DNA of 64,000 nt from Legionella erythra (GTDB lineage: Bacteria > Pseudomonadota > Gammaproteobacteria > Legionellales > Legionellaceae), in NCBI RefSeq assembly GCF_001467615.1, contig NZ_LNYA01000024.1:268654-332653 (forward strand), given 5' to 3'. The position numbers and the translations under genes are program-made. Of the stretch, positions 18,497-28,460 are shown in pieces (the stretch's first letter is position 1; every line of letters begins with the position of its first letter). The notes under the pieces are model-generated. The model searched no databases. It saw only the letters and a list, made by a program, of their open reading frames with translations, and was not told the origin of the DNA.

Positions 18497-19786
18497 TCAG
18501 TTGTACTTGGGGAATGTCAATAGGAATTGAGTATAGACCCCTTCTGCCGATTCGCAGTGGATATCTCCGCCAAAACGCTGCATCACTAACTTGCAAAAAG
18601 CCAGACCGAGGCCAGTCCCCATAAACGTAGTCGTATAAAAAGGATTAAACAAACGCGCCAATTGCTGTTCAGACATGCCTTTTGCAGAATCCCTGAAATA
18701 AAGGAAATTGCATTTTTCGCCTTCTTCCGCCCAGATAACCACGTCTCCTTTTTGCACGGTCGCTATGGCATACAATGCATTTTTAATGAGATTAAACAGC
18801 ACATGCTGCATTAATAATCTCGAACCGTAAAAGTTAAAATCGCCATGCCAGCTGATGAGTTGGCGTTCTTCACGGCTTTTGAACGGATAACGCTCCAGCG
18901 CCTGCACCAGGCAATCTGCGATGGAACAAGCCTCGAGCGTACAATTTTGCAGGGAATTTTCACGCCCGGCTTTGACCAGGAGCATATCGATAATGGTATT
19001 GGCATAATCAATCTCACTGACGATGCGCTCATGGATGCCGGCTAACTGTTGGAGACGATTGGCGCGGATAGCATGGTTAAGCAGGCCTTTTTCACTGGCT
19101 AAATGATACGCCTGAAAAAGTTGCGGTGAGTAGCGCGCCATCGCCACGGCTCCGCTTTTAATGCCAAGAAGGGGCGTTCGCAATTCATGCGCGATCATAC
19201 CGGCAGCCGCAGCCATTCCGTCCAAACGCTGCTGTTGCAGCATGGCCGTTTTATAGTTCACCGTCGAACCGACAATAATAACAAAGCTGACCACCAGCAG
19301 CATCTCGACGTGTTCCTCGCCAAAATAAACCACCGGGGCGGTCAGATAATGGCAAAGCAGCGCCAACCCCCAACCCAGCACCAGAAGAATAATCATCGTG
19401 GGGACATCAACAAGCAATACCAGAAGGAATACGCTGCATAAAAGCGACATGGCTGAAATCACGCTGGCGTGGCTCATTAAAAAAAAATAGGAATAAAAGA
19501 AAGGCAAGGCATAGAGGATGGTGATGAACCAGTACCAGGGCAGATAAGGCTTTAACCGCAAAGGCCAATAGGGTGTTAAGGCCAGGCCTAATCCCAATAA
19601 ACTTGCAATAAGCCTTAAACCCAGATTTTCATAGGGTTGGGGAAACCAGTCTGTCCAAATCCAGTAAAACAGAGGGAAACCCGCAAAGGCAAGAATTCCA
19701 ACGGCAACGAGCTGATGCGCGGCATGCGACAGACTGCGCTGCATTGAATGATCAAGATAGGTCACGGCCTTTTTGAAATTGCCCAT
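18497..19786 (-). CDS. Quorum-sensing histidine kinase, LqsS/CqsS family
   Basis: 429 residues. Six membrane helices (about 20-180) with GFPLFYWIWTDWFPQPYENLG resembling Vibrio CqsS and Legionella LqsS, receptors for alpha-hydroxyketone signals. The H-box AHELRTPL has phospho-acceptor His200; the N-box (LIKNALYA) and G-box (FMGTGLGLAFCK) follow. There is no fused receiver, as in LqsS and unlike CqsS. It should control the downstream response regulator. The signal synthase lqsA is not in the window. Confidence 0.82.
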   Translation of the reverse strand: MGNFKKAVTYLDHSMQRSLSHAAHQLVAVGILAFAGFPLFYWIWTDWFPQPYENLGLRLIASLLGLGLALTPYWPLRLKPYLPWYWFITILYALPFFYSYFFLMSHASVISAMSLLCSVFLLVLLVDVPTMIILLVLGWGLALLCHYLTAPVVYFGEEHVEMLLVVSFVIIVGSTVNYKTAMLQQQRLDGMAAAAGMIAHELRTPLLGIKSGAVAMARYSPQLFQAYHLASEKGLLNHAIRANRLQQLAGIHERIVSEIDYANTIIDMLLVKAGRENSLQNCTLEACSIADCLVQALERYPFKSREERQLISWHGDFNFYGSRLLMQHVLFNLIKNALYAIATVQKGDVVIWAEEGEKCNFLYFRDSAKGMSEQQLARLFNPFYTTTFMGTGLGLAFCKLVMQRFGGDIHCESAEGVYTQFLLTFPKYN

Positions 19787-20028
19787 TGCATCCCTTCAGA
19801 CTGACTGTTACAGCAAGAATTGACTACCGCCCGTTCAATGTCAAGCTTGGGCAGCCACGCGATCAATGCCTGCATTGCAAGTAAAAATTTGCATAAACGG
19901 CGTGGCACAATGGCACCTTGGCTATTATACTAATGACAAGTTATAAAGCCATGTTTCTTATAGGAACAATTATCGTTCATCACTCAACGCGATAATGGAT
20001 ATTCAACTCATTCAACAAGGACTTGCCC

Positions 20029-21129
20029 ATGACAAAACACCGTGATGACGCTCCTCACCCTGTGCCGTCCGAAGCCTCGCCTGAGCGTCCTAAAGCAAAA
20101 GGCGAGTCACGTCGGTTACACTGGCCGCTGCTGCCTTTTGCTGCGCTGGGAGCCGCAGCCCTGTCACTTGGTTTAGCCTGGTATGCCCTTTCAGAATCGC
20201 GCCAAATCAATGAGGAGAAACAGCGTCTTGAAGCGACGCTTGAAAGCATCAGCCAGGAGCAGCAAAGCCATGAGCAAAAGCTGACTGAATTACAGGCGCA
20301 GGTTAAATCCACGCAAAGCAGACTGCAAGCACGCATGACCGAGCTGAATAAACACATTGACACCGCCATGGCGCAGCGGCTCTACCAAAAGCAGGATTGG
20401 GTCTTGCTGAAGGCACGCTATTACCTTGAATTGGCACAAATCAATGCGCATTGGACAGACAATCAGGAAACGACAACAGCCCTTTTACAACAGGCAGATG
20501 ATCTCCTAAAAACCTTGTCTGACCAACGGCTCTATGAGGTCCGCCAGGCCATTGCCAAAGAAATTGCCGACGTGAAAGCCTCCCCCACGCTCGATATTGC
20601 TGGATTGATGAGCCAGCTTGACGCGGCGCAAAGCATCGTTTCCAAGTTGCCGATTAAGCAAAGCATCAGCAGCCCTTCAGGCAATACCCTCCCTGCTGCT
20701 CAAAAAAGCACACCCTCTGCCTGGCGGGAAAGGCTTAAGGAGAGTCTCAATCTGTTGGAGAAACTGGTGGTGGTCCGCCATCAAACAGACGATATCAAAC
20801 CCATACTTTCACCGTTGCATCAGGCCTTGCTTCGGGAAAGCATCCGTATGAACCTGCAGGAAGCGCAGTGGGCACTATTGCAGAATAACGCCCAGGTTTA
20901 TCAACAATCACTCACCCAGGCTTTGAAAGACATTAATCGCACCTTTGAAAAAAAGGCAGCGGCCACCCAATCGCTGGTGCGGGAATTACACACGTTAAAA
21001 CAAACGGCATTGAATCCTGCCCGCCCAGTCATTGGTCAATCCCTGCCGCTTTTAAATCAATTGATTGAAGACAACGCGGCCGCTTCACCGCCTGCCGCTC
21101 CACCTGCTTCAACGGAAGAGGGTAACTGA
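20029..21129 (+). CDS. hemX: HemX family membrane protein
   Basis: About 366 residues. A cytoplasmic, charged N-terminus, one membrane helix (about 33-55), then a long coiled coil (about 62-115) and a helical periplasmic part. This is the architecture of HemX, historically annotated as uroporphyrinogen-III methyltransferase but lacking a methyltransferase fold; its role in haem synthesis is not settled. The ATG at 20029 has AAGGA 7 bases upstream; the TTG at 20023 is rejected. It overlaps hemY by one base. Normally it follows hemC-hemD, but here the upstream 240 bases are non-coding and hemC-hemD are 22 kb away. Confidence 0.88.
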   Translation: MTKHRDDAPHPVPSEASPERPKAKGESRRLHWPLLPFAALGAAALSLGLAWYALSESRQINEEKQRLEATLESISQEQQSHEQKLTELQAQVKSTQSRLQARMTELNKHIDTAMAQRLYQKQDWVLLKARYYLELAQINAHWTDNQETTTALLQQADDLLKTLSDQRLYEVRQAIAKEIADVKASPTLDIAGLMSQLDAAQSIVSKLPIKQSISSPSGNTLPAAQKSTPSAWRERLKESLNLLEKLVVVRHQTDDIKPILSPLHQALLRESIRMNLQEAQWALLQNNAQVYQQSLTQALKDINRTFEKKAAATQSLVRELHTLKQTALNPARPVIGQSLPLLNQLIEDNAAASPPAAPPASTEEGN

Positions 21130-22316
21130 TGATGATACGGCTCTTCTTCATTTTCATTGTTCTGTTAACCTCCGTCTGGCTGGGAATCCAGCTAAGCCAT
21201 GACCCAGGCTATCTGCTCATTGCCATTAACCATTGGACAGTGGAAACCACCCTGTGGGTGGCGATTATCCTGGTGCTGCTCAGCTTTTTCCTGCTGCATT
21301 ACCTGTTTCTTTTAGGGGCCCGTCTAAGCCGCACCCCCCGAGCCTATAAAGCCTGGCGGCATAAGCGCCGCACGCAACATGCTCAGGCCCAGACACGGCG
21401 AGGATTGATTGAATTCAGTGAAGGCTATTGGTCCGCTGCCCGCAATAACCTGATTAAAGCTCTTCCCAATGCAGAAACGCCCCTGCTTAACTACTTAACG
21501 GCTGCCCGTGCCGCGCAGGAAATGGGGGATAACCAATTGCGCGATCATTATTTGCGCGAAGCCCAGCAATCCATGCCGGACGCTAAAATTGCAGTGGAAT
21601 TAACCCAGGCCCAATTGCAATTAGCCAACAAACAATGGGAACAAGCCTTAGCCACATTACGGCACCTGCAGGATTTAGCCCCCAAGCATCCCTATGTTTT
21701 AAAGCTGTTAATCCATCTTTATCAGGAAGTCAGGGACTGGCCGCAATTGATTGAGCTTCTGCCCGAGTTGAAAAAATACCATGTGGTAACGGGTGCTGAC
21801 TATGACAGCTTACAGCATCAGACCTATCTGCAAGCCTTGTCTGATTTGGCCAAGGCCGATCAGAGCGAAGCCCTGACCCAGCTGATAAACCGTTTACCCA
21901 AAGCCCTGACTTATGACCCCGAACTGATGGCCGAATATTGCCGATACTTAGCCAAACACACACAGGAAACCCAGGCAGAATCCATTTTAAGGCAGACCCT
22001 GCGTAAACAATACAGTCCACTCGTGATTACTCTGTATGGCCAATTAAACGTGAGCGAATCACAACTGACCTTTGCAGAATCGCTGCTAAAAAAACACCCG
22101 GACTCCACAGAGTTATTGCTTTGCCTGGGACGATTAAGCACCCACAACCACCTGTGGGGGAAAGCGCGCACCTATTTTGAAAAAAGCATAGAACTTGAAC
22201 CCACGCCAGAAGCCTACCAGGAGCTGGGTAATCTGTTGCAGGAATTGAACGATTCGGCAGGCGCCTGCCGAGCTTACCGTCAAGGCCTAACGCTGGTTAT
22301 TGATCATAAAAAATAG
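21129..22316 (+). CDS. hemY: HemY family TPR protein
   Basis: 395 residues. Two membrane helices near the N-terminus (about 3-22 and 37-62), then a cytoplasmic/periplasmic array of TPR-like helices to the C-terminus, including WGKARTYFEKSIELEP. This is the gammaproteobacterial HemY linked to haem synthesis, not the oxidase also called HemY in Gram-positives. Start codon overlaps the hemX stop (TGATG), so translation is coupled. Confidence 0.88.
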   Translation: MMIRLFFIFIVLLTSVWLGIQLSHDPGYLLIAINHWTVETTLWVAIILVLLSFFLLHYLFLLGARLSRTPRAYKAWRHKRRTQHAQAQTRRGLIEFSEGYWSAARNNLIKALPNAETPLLNYLTAARAAQEMGDNQLRDHYLREAQQSMPDAKIAVELTQAQLQLANKQWEQALATLRHLQDLAPKHPYVLKLLIHLYQEVRDWPQLIELLPELKKYHVVTGADYDSLQHQTYLQALSDLAKADQSEALTQLINRLPKALTYDPELMAEYCRYLAKHTQETQAESILRQTLRKQYSPLVITLYGQLNVSESQLTFAESLLKKHPDSTELLLCLGRLSTHNHLWGKARTYFEKSIELEPTPEAYQELGNLLQELNDSAGACRAYRQGLTLVIDHKK

Positions 22317-22320
22317 GCTA

Positions 22321-23451
22321 TTACCCGTTTGAAGCGGCACGCACAAGCCCATTTGGCAAGCGCGCTTTCTGCCTCAAAAGGGCTAAAGTCCACCATAATC
22401 CGCAGTAAAGCAGGGCATAGAGCAGGGAAGCATTCTCTGCTTTCGCCCAGCCAAACAAGGTCTGGGTAATCAGGAGTTTTGTACTTACCACGCTGCCATC
22501 AGCCAGTGTGAATTTAATCATCGCCTGGATTTTTAAAAACAGAACATGAAGGATATAAACTGCAAGCGCCTGTGTACCGAAAACAAGGAATGGTGTACAC
22601 CACAGTCTGCGATTCCTGATGTCAATCAGCCAATAACAACCGCTGAACAGGAGTAAGGCCACACCGCCCGTCCATATCACATAGGAACTGGTCCATAATG
22701 CCTTGTTGATGGCAAAAAACTGCCCCCAGAAACCGCCAATAGCCACCAAAATCAATCCCATCATCAGAATGATGCCTGCTTTGTATTCGGGGCGTGATCC
22801 GCCAAGCAGCCAAATTCCTAATACATTTCCTATCAGGGCCGTAGCAATTGACGGGACGGTGCTCAGTAATCCTTCAGGATCGAACAGGCCAGTATACAGA
22901 TGCCCCGGAGCCCATAACGCCCGATCCAGATACCCTACCCAGTTTCCTTCAAGGCTCAATGTAATCAAACCCGTATCAGGGACGGGAATAAAACCAAGAA
23001 GGAGCCAGTAGCCAATCAACAGGGCGGCAATGAGCATAATCTGGGTTCTTGCCGTACAGGTTAAATAAAACAGGGACGCGGCAAAATAGCATAAGGCGAT
23101 TCGCTGCAATACACCATAAACACGAAGATTTAGCCAATCAAAATGTGGAAACGCATTTAGTAACAGACCGATGAAGAAAAGCATGGCGGTGCGTTTGGCA
23201 ATTTTGGGCAGCAATTGCCTTAAGGTCAGGCCCCGGGACAATGCGTTAGACAGACTGAATACGGAAGAAGTCCCCATCACCAGAATAAAAAACGGAAAAA
23301 CCAGATCCGCCAGCGTACACCCATGCCAGGGTGAATGCTCAAGCCAGGAATAAGCCGTTTGATTACCGGGGCTGTTGACGATCACCATCAAAGCTACCGT
23401 CAAGCCACGAAATGCATCGAGCGCCAGGCAGCGCGTCATAGTTTTCTGCAA
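22321..23451 (-). CDS. NagX-like multi-pass acyltransferase (HGSNAT-related)
   Basis: 376 residues with about ten hydrophobic segments. The N-terminal LALDAFRGLTVALMVIVNSPG and the HSPWHGCTLADLVFPFFILVMG block are typical of the bacterial family related to heparan-alpha-glucosaminide N-acetyltransferase, with the conserved His and Asp. Such proteins probably acetylate amino sugars at the inner membrane. Four bases separate it from the upstream nagZ gene, so the two form an operon for cell-wall amino-sugar handling. Confidence 0.83.
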   Translation of the reverse strand: MQKTMTRCLALDAFRGLTVALMVIVNSPGNQTAYSWLEHSPWHGCTLADLVFPFFILVMGTSSVFSLSNALSRGLTLRQLLPKIAKRTAMLFFIGLLLNAFPHFDWLNLRVYGVLQRIALCYFAASLFYLTCTARTQIMLIAALLIGYWLLLGFIPVPDTGLITLSLEGNWVGYLDRALWAPGHLYTGLFDPEGLLSTVPSIATALIGNVLGIWLLGGSRPEYKAGIILMMGLILVAIGGFWGQFFAINKALWTSSYVIWTGGVALLLFSGCYWLIDIRNRRLWCTPFLVFGTQALAVYILHVLFLKIQAMIKFTLADGSVVSTKLLITQTLFGWAKAENASLLYALLYCGLWWTLALLRQKARLPNGLVRAASNG

Positions 23452-23455
23452 TTAA

Positions 23456-24595
23456 TTAATCCCTTCTAAGTGAACCCTTAAACGCAACAATATGCCGATA
23501 CGCTTCGTTAATGCGCTTTTCGCTGATTTCACCGGCTTTGACTTTCGCCTCAATCAAGTCAACCAGAGCCTTAGCCTCTTGCGGTTTAGCACTTAACTGA
23601 TTACCAAAAATGACCATGTCAGCCCCGGCATTAATGGCGAGCGTCAACGCCTTCCCAAGACCATAATGATTGCTGATGGCTTTCATTTGCATATCATCCG
23701 TTACAATCACCCCATCAAATTTTAACCTGTGGCGTAAAAGGCCGGTTAATACCTTATGAGACAGGGTGGCAGGTAAACCGGAGTCGTCGAGTTGGCGGTT
23801 AACGATATGCGCAGTCATGATCATACCGCAAGACAAGGGCTTGCGCAGTAAGTGTTGGTAAGGATTTAACTCCCTGTTTGTCCAGGTTTGCGACACGTCG
23901 ACAAACTCGACATGAGAGTCGGCCGTTGAACTGCCATGCCCGGGAAAATGCTTATAGGCGCATTGCAGGCCATGTGCCCGTAAATGGCTGGTAACGATTC
24001 CAGCATAATGAGCCACTACCGTGGGATCAGCAGAAAAACTGCGGTGTTTTAGGCCAATAACGGGATTGTCCGGGTTCACCTTCAGGTCAATCAGCGGGGC
24101 AAAATCCAGGTTAAAACCGTTTTTCGTTAAAGTCACGGCCATGGTTTCAGCCAGTTCATGGGCTCTGGCATCGTTTAATTGCGCAAAAGCCTCAGCCGAC
24201 GGGATAGCGGGGAAGCCATATCTGGCATTCAGACGATTTACTTCACCGCCCTCATAATCGACTGAAATCAACAGGGGCAGCGGCTTGCGGTGATGTGCGC
24301 GGTTGGCCTTGATTGCGGCGATTTGCAGGGTTTGATTTAAACGCTGAACCTGGTTGGGGCTTTCAATATTTTTATCAAAGGTCGTGGTTTGCTCATTGTA
24401 GTCAAATAGAATCACCCCACCAATGTTTTCCTCAGCGACAGCCTGAAGAATAGGAGAATGCGCATCCACCGTTTTCCCTTCAAAACCCAGGATGAGCATT
24501 TGCCCAATCTTTTCACGCAAGTGGCTGTCTGAAGCCGCCGTGGTGTTGGCAAGGAGTAGACTCAGCACCGCCAATGCACTGGCTAGATATTTCAT
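23456..24595 (-). CDS. nagZ: Beta-N-acetylhexosaminidase, glycoside hydrolase family 3, exported
   Basis: 379 residues from the ATG at 24595, which has AAGG 6 bases upstream and opens a signal peptide (about 1-21). GH3 features: LISVDYEGGEVNRL, the substrate loop KHFPGHGSSTADSH, and the nucleophile in VIVTDDMQMKAI. NagZ removes N-acetylglucosamine from muropeptides. The enterobacterial enzyme is cytoplasmic; here the signal peptide predicts a periplasmic or secreted enzyme. Operon with the NagX-like acyltransferase. Confidence 0.88.
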   Translation of the reverse strand: MKYLASALAVLSLLLANTTAASDSHLREKIGQMLILGFEGKTVDAHSPILQAVAEENIGGVILFDYNEQTTTFDKNIESPNQVQRLNQTLQIAAIKANRAHHRKPLPLLISVDYEGGEVNRLNARYGFPAIPSAEAFAQLNDARAHELAETMAVTLTKNGFNLDFAPLIDLKVNPDNPVIGLKHRSFSADPTVVAHYAGIVTSHLRAHGLQCAYKHFPGHGSSTADSHVEFVDVSQTWTNRELNPYQHLLRKPLSCGMIMTAHIVNRQLDDSGLPATLSHKVLTGLLRHRLKFDGVIVTDDMQMKAISNHYGLGKALTLAINAGADMVIFGNQLSAKPQEAKALVDLIEAKVKAGEISEKRINEAYRHIVAFKGSLRRD

Positions 24596-24676
24596 AGATA
24601 CCTTATGGTTTAAAAATTTTACAAATGATATCAAAATCAACCAGGCCTGGGCAATTAAAAAATAAAAAAGAAGTGA

Positions 24677-25468
24677 TTATTCAAGGCTTAAGGTCAGTTT
24701 CACCCGCGTATACGCACAATGAAATCCCACCTTTTGGCAATTCAATTCAGAGACCGATCCGGGCGCGGTCGTCACGGCGGCAAGCCAGACTCCCTGCTCT
24801 TTTGCGAAGTGCAGCCTGCTCGTGAGCAAAGCTTTTTGCACGCCTTTACCGCGATAAAGAGGCAGCGTACTGGTAACACCCAAATCGGCGATGCCATTAT
24901 GAATGGCGATAGTCCCTCCCGCCACGAGGTTATTGTCCACCCAGGCGGCAAATGCGGTCACATTCGGTGCGCAGGCATAATGATAGAAATGCTCTTCTGC
25001 ATCCAGGCAGTTAAAGCCATGCGCGACAACCCTGGCCCAGGCACCCAAGTCACTGCGTTGCACCGGCCGTATAAGGCAAGGGGTGTTGTCCGGACGCTGT
25101 ATCGCCTGCTGCCTTAAATCAAAAATAGAAATGGTATTCATTTCCGTCAACCGGTAACCGCGTTTACCCAGCTGCAAAGGAAGCCAGTGCGAAACCAGTG
25201 GGCAGAGTTCGATATCCACCTGGGGATTCCCCTGATGCCGATAAAATTGCTCTATGCTTGTAATCTCGTCGCCAAACCGATCCCTTTCAGTGGCAAATCC
25301 CCAGCCAATCACCTGCGTCAGAAAAGAATCTGTCCCTGAAAAACAGGCGGCTCCGCCGGCTATTTCCAAAACAGCCTGAGCAGGGTATAACCGCGTGACA
25401 TGGATGTGGCTCTGTTTGATGCAATCTTCAATGAGCATAGCAATGTGTTTAGATACCAGCATAGGCAT
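24677..25468 (-). CDS. GNAT family N-acetyltransferase
   Basis: 263 residues. The C-terminal GNAT domain (about 125-263) has the acetyl-CoA loop as LPLYRGKGVQKALL, preceded by IADLGVTS (beta 4), and followed by an NCQKVGF segment typical of the family. The N-terminal 120 residues are a less conserved second GNAT-like half. The acceptor substrate is unknown. Single gene transcribed away from the 25.6 kb protein. Confidence 0.8.
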   Translation of the reverse strand: MPMLVSKHIAMLIEDCIKQSHIHVTRLYPAQAVLEIAGGAACFSGTDSFLTQVIGWGFATERDRFGDEITSIEQFYRHQGNPQVDIELCPLVSHWLPLQLGKRGYRLTEMNTISIFDLRQQAIQRPDNTPCLIRPVQRSDLGAWARVVAHGFNCLDAEEHFYHYACAPNVTAFAAWVDNNLVAGGTIAIHNGIADLGVTSTLPLYRGKGVQKALLTSRLHFAKEQGVWLAAVTTAPGSVSELNCQKVGFHCAYTRVKLTLSLE

Positions 25469-25650
25469 TCACAATCCGATCCGGGAGCGATAGCATAGCA
25501 TTTTGTTTAAGCGACATTAAAGGCTAACAATCCTCTTGATAATCTGCTTATAATAAGCGCGAATAGATTATTAAACACGCACATCATTTAAAAAAATACC
25601 GTATAGTCTAAAATTAGAAACAGTCCCTGATCGAATTGTTCTACACATCC

Positions 25651-26775
25651 ATGGCAGTAAACATTGACTCAGAACGGTTGATTCGCGCATCAGGAAATGG
25701 CTTGATCAATACCGTTCAATCCCTTTGCGACCGCCTTAAACTGATTCACATGCCAGAAGGGTTATTGGATCAAGCCATTCTCAGCGCCCTCCAAGGTATT
25801 GCTCTTTTCAAAGACAGGAAGCCCGACAAAGTCGAGCATTGCTGGCAGATCATTGACAGGTTGTGCCATATCCAGTGCAATGACCAGGTGAGTGAACAAT
25901 GCCTTGATACGGTACTGCTTGCCGCTGTTGTTTCAGAACGCCTCGAGTTGATAAAGAGCCTCTCGCATCTTGGACCACCGCATCATTTTCCCAGTACCGG
26001 CGCCATTCATGCCGCCTTGCAGAACGTCTTTCATTCATCGTCCAGCCATCAGTGGGACCTCATGGTTTCCTTATGTCGCATGGGAGTCAACGAAGATATG
26101 CGTACCCGGGTTTTCACGGCCCTTGCAAAAGCCAGTCAATGGCAAGCCATTGACCGTCTGTATGCCGCTGGGTTGAGGCCTCACCAAATCGGTGTTAATT
26201 TCATACTCCATCAAGCGGCAAAGCATTCACAATGGAATATTTTTGAACAAATAGGCGCTTTGCAGGAACCAGGCTGGCCTGCTGCAGGTGAGTTTTTGAG
26301 AATGGCTGTTCGTGCCCGGCAACATTCGGTTGTCTTCCAACTCTGCCAACTCAACATGAGTAATGCCATTGATCCAGAGACCATCCTGGACGCCATGCTG
26401 ATTGCGAAAAACACAAATCAACCGGCCATAGCCTGCTATCTTAGGGTACACTTCATTGCCTGCCGGATCCCACGGGCGTTGACCGCTATTTTTTACCTGC
26501 TGAAAGACTATATTCCACCCGACACGCACCTCACCCCGTTTTTTAAAACCAGGCCTGAGGCTATTCATCACTTAAAGGATCTTGCCGAGTCAATCGTCAG
26601 AAGCCCCTCGGAAGATGAGGAGGAAAGTCAGCTCATCCGCGACATTATTTTCTCACTGAAGAGCAGCCCGCTGTACAGCCATGATCTGCACTTTATTGCG
26701 ATGGTCAATTACATTGTCGAGCACTACACTGACGAGTATTACACCTGCAATCCGCATCGTTATCCCTTGCAATGA
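25651..26775 (+). CDS. Alpha-helical hypothetical protein, divergent ankyrin-like
   Basis: 374 residues from the ATG at 25651. No signal peptide or membrane helix. The sequence is a series of helix pairs of about 33 residues (TALAKASQWQAIDRLYAAGL, ILHQAAKHSQWNIFEQIGAL, FLRMAVRARQHSVVFQLCQL) that recall ankyrin repeats which have lost the consensus TPLH and hairpin residues. I do not recognise a named family. In Legionella such proteins are often translocated effectors, but nothing here proves that. No good ribosome-binding site is seen before the start. Confidence 0.6.
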   Translation: MAVNIDSERLIRASGNGLINTVQSLCDRLKLIHMPEGLLDQAILSALQGIALFKDRKPDKVEHCWQIIDRLCHIQCNDQVSEQCLDTVLLAAVVSERLELIKSLSHLGPPHHFPSTGAIHAALQNVFHSSSSHQWDLMVSLCRMGVNEDMRTRVFTALAKASQWQAIDRLYAAGLRPHQIGVNFILHQAAKHSQWNIFEQIGALQEPGWPAAGEFLRMAVRARQHSVVFQLCQLNMSNAIDPETILDAMLIAKNTNQPAIACYLRVHFIACRIPRALTAIFYLLKDYIPPDTHLTPFFKTRPEAIHHLKDLAESIVRSPSEDEEESQLIRDIIFSLKSSPLYSHDLHFIAMVNYIVEHYTDEYYTCNPHRYPLQ

Positions 26776-26912
26776 AGCCTGTTTCAAGACCCTGCCAATT
26801 TTATCCATCTACCTGAAAATAAATATTTTTTTAGGCGGATTGACAACATCGCCTCCCTACCCCATTATTAATTTTCATTTTATGGAAGCGGTATTTAATA
26901 ACAGAAGGACGG

Positions 26913-27341
26913 ATGATGAAAAAGAAAGCGTTGGTGTCGTTAATTTCTGGTTTAGCCTTAACTTCCTTAGTCCATGCCAGCCCCATTGGCGTGACGGTGG
27001 ATATTTTCTGTCCCATGTCAATAGGAAGCAATGCGTTGACCAATTTCGGTGATTACATTGCTGGCTACGGTTATGAGAATTTATTGTCGCAGAATAACCT
27101 GATTTATTTCAAATCGGATTCCGTGCCCACTGATTTACCGACGCAATTGAACAATTATTTTAATGAAGTCGTCAGCTACAATAGCACCAACGGGCGCGTT
27201 ACCTGCGGTTATGTCAGCAATCTGCCGACAGAGCCCCGCTTCACGGTCTCCTACTACCTGACCAATGGTAAAGGCGGTGCGGTGCAATGGCAATCCGGCA
27301 ATTCCATTAATATTATCCTGCCTTTGGGCGTAAAGGCCTAA
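26913..27341 (+). CDS. Small exported hypothetical protein
   Basis: 142 residues with a clear signal peptide (KKKALVSLISGLALTSLVHA, cleavage after HAS), leaving about 120 secreted residues. The mature part has two cysteines (in IFCPMS and TCGYVS) that could form a disulfide, and is rich in beta-type segments. No family recognised. It is followed by a hairpin before the convergent hemE gene. Confidence 0.65.
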   Translation: MMKKKALVSLISGLALTSLVHASPIGVTVDIFCPMSIGSNALTNFGDYIAGYGYENLLSQNNLIYFKSDSVPTDLPTQLNNYFNEVVSYNSTNGRVTCGYVSNLPTEPRFTVSYYLTNGKGGAVQWQSGNSINIILPLGVKA

Positions 27342-27351
27342 GGCGCGTCTG

Positions 27352-27381
27352 GTGAGTCTTTCGCGTACAGGAAAGGCTCAC
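27352..27381. terminator. Hairpin between convergent genes
   Basis: GTGAG-T-CTTTC and GAAAG-G-CTCAC form an imperfect stem between the exported-protein gene and hemE. Position fits a shared terminator, but there is no T-run. Confidence 0.4.
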
Positions 27382-27392
27382 GCCACCTGCGT

Positions 27393-28460
27393 TCAGGTTA
27401 CCACGCCGTTTTTATGAAATTTTAGGCTATAGTCGTTGACAGTTTCTATCAATGCCGCCAGGTGTTCAGGCGGTATATGAGGCAGGATACCGTGGCCCAA
27501 ATTGAGAACATGGCCGGGACCCTCACCGTAATCGTCGAGTAATTGTTTGGTCTTTTCAATAATCACAGCGGGAGGCGCCAATAACACCACAGGATCGAGA
27601 TTGCCCTGCAGGGCCACCTGCTTTCCTACCCGACGTTTTGCCTCATTCATGTCGCAGGTCCAATCCAACCCCACGCACTGGCATCCCGTTTCCGCGATAG
27701 TCTCCAGCCATTGCCCCCCACCTTTGGTAAACAGAATAATGGGAATATCCGGGGCTTGCGTTTTAAGGTAATTGACAATTTCCTGCATATATACCAAAGA
27801 AAACTGGTGGTAATCCCGAGTCGATAACACCCCACCCCAGGTATCAAAAACCATGACGGCATCCACCCCATGCGTGATTTGTGCATGCAGATAGGATTGA
27901 ATGGACGAGGTGAGTTTGGCAAGTAACCGATGCAATAATTCCGGAGCGCTATAGAGCATTTTTTTAATTTCGTAAAAAGTATGGGTGCCCTGCCCTTCAA
28001 CCATGTAGGTTGCCAGAGTAAACGGACTGCCGGAGAAACCAATAAGCGGCAGGCGGCCCGCCAGGGAGGATTTAATCAACTGAACGGCATCCATGACGTA
28101 GTTTAACTCTGTACCGGGATCGATTGCAGGCAAGTCCTCTACGTCAGCCCATGATTTGATGGTTTTCGCAAAGACCGGCCCGCGCTGTTCAACGATACTC
28201 ACCCCCATGCCCATGGCATCCGGAATGGTTAAAATATCAGAAAACAAGATGGCCGCATCCAGCGCATAGCGGGTAATGGGTTGCAACGTCACTTCGCAGG
28301 CTAGCTCAGGTGTTTTGCAAAGGGTCATAAAATCACCGGCTTTGTCACGAGTCTTTAGGTATTCAGGCAAATAACGTCCTGCTTGTCTCATAATCCAAAC
28401 CGGGGTTTTATCCACAGGTTGTCGTTTTAATGCCCGAATGAATCGATGGTTTGTATCCAT
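27393..28460 (-). CDS. hemE: Uroporphyrinogen decarboxylase
   Basis: Converts uroporphyrinogen III to coproporphyrinogen III. 355 residues, the family length. Motifs: [15 protein letters not shown] (substrate arginines), [14 protein letters not shown] with the catalytic Asp, [16 protein letters not shown], and [22 protein letters not shown] site precedes the ATG. Immediately upstream, and overlapping its 5' end, is a truncated hemB frame. It lies divergently from hemA across 150 bases and forms the left edge of the tetrapyrrole cluster. Confidence 0.96.
   Translation of the reverse strand: MDTNHRFIRALKRQPVDKTPVWIMRQAGRYLPEYLKTRDKAGDFMTLCKTPELACEVTLQPITRYALDAAILFSDILTIPDAMGMGVSIVEQRGPVFAKTIKSWADVEDLPAIDPGTELNYVMDAVQLIKSSLAGRLPLIGFSGSPFTLATYMVEGQGTHTFYEIKKMLYSAPELLHRLLAKLTSSIQSYLHAQITHGVDAVMVFDTWGGVLSTRDYHQFSLVYMQEIVNYLKTQAPDIPIILFTKGGGQWLETIAETGCQCVGLDWTCDMNEAKRRVGKQVALQGNLDPVVLLAPPAVIIEKTKQLLDDYGEGPGHVLNLGHGILPHIPPEHLAALIETVNDYSLKFHKNGVVT

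Noticed and set aside
20029-21129. HemX as a uroporphyrinogen-III methyltransferase (sirohaem enzyme)
   Set aside because: There is no methyltransferase fold; the protein is a single-span coiled-coil membrane protein, so the old functional name should not be used.
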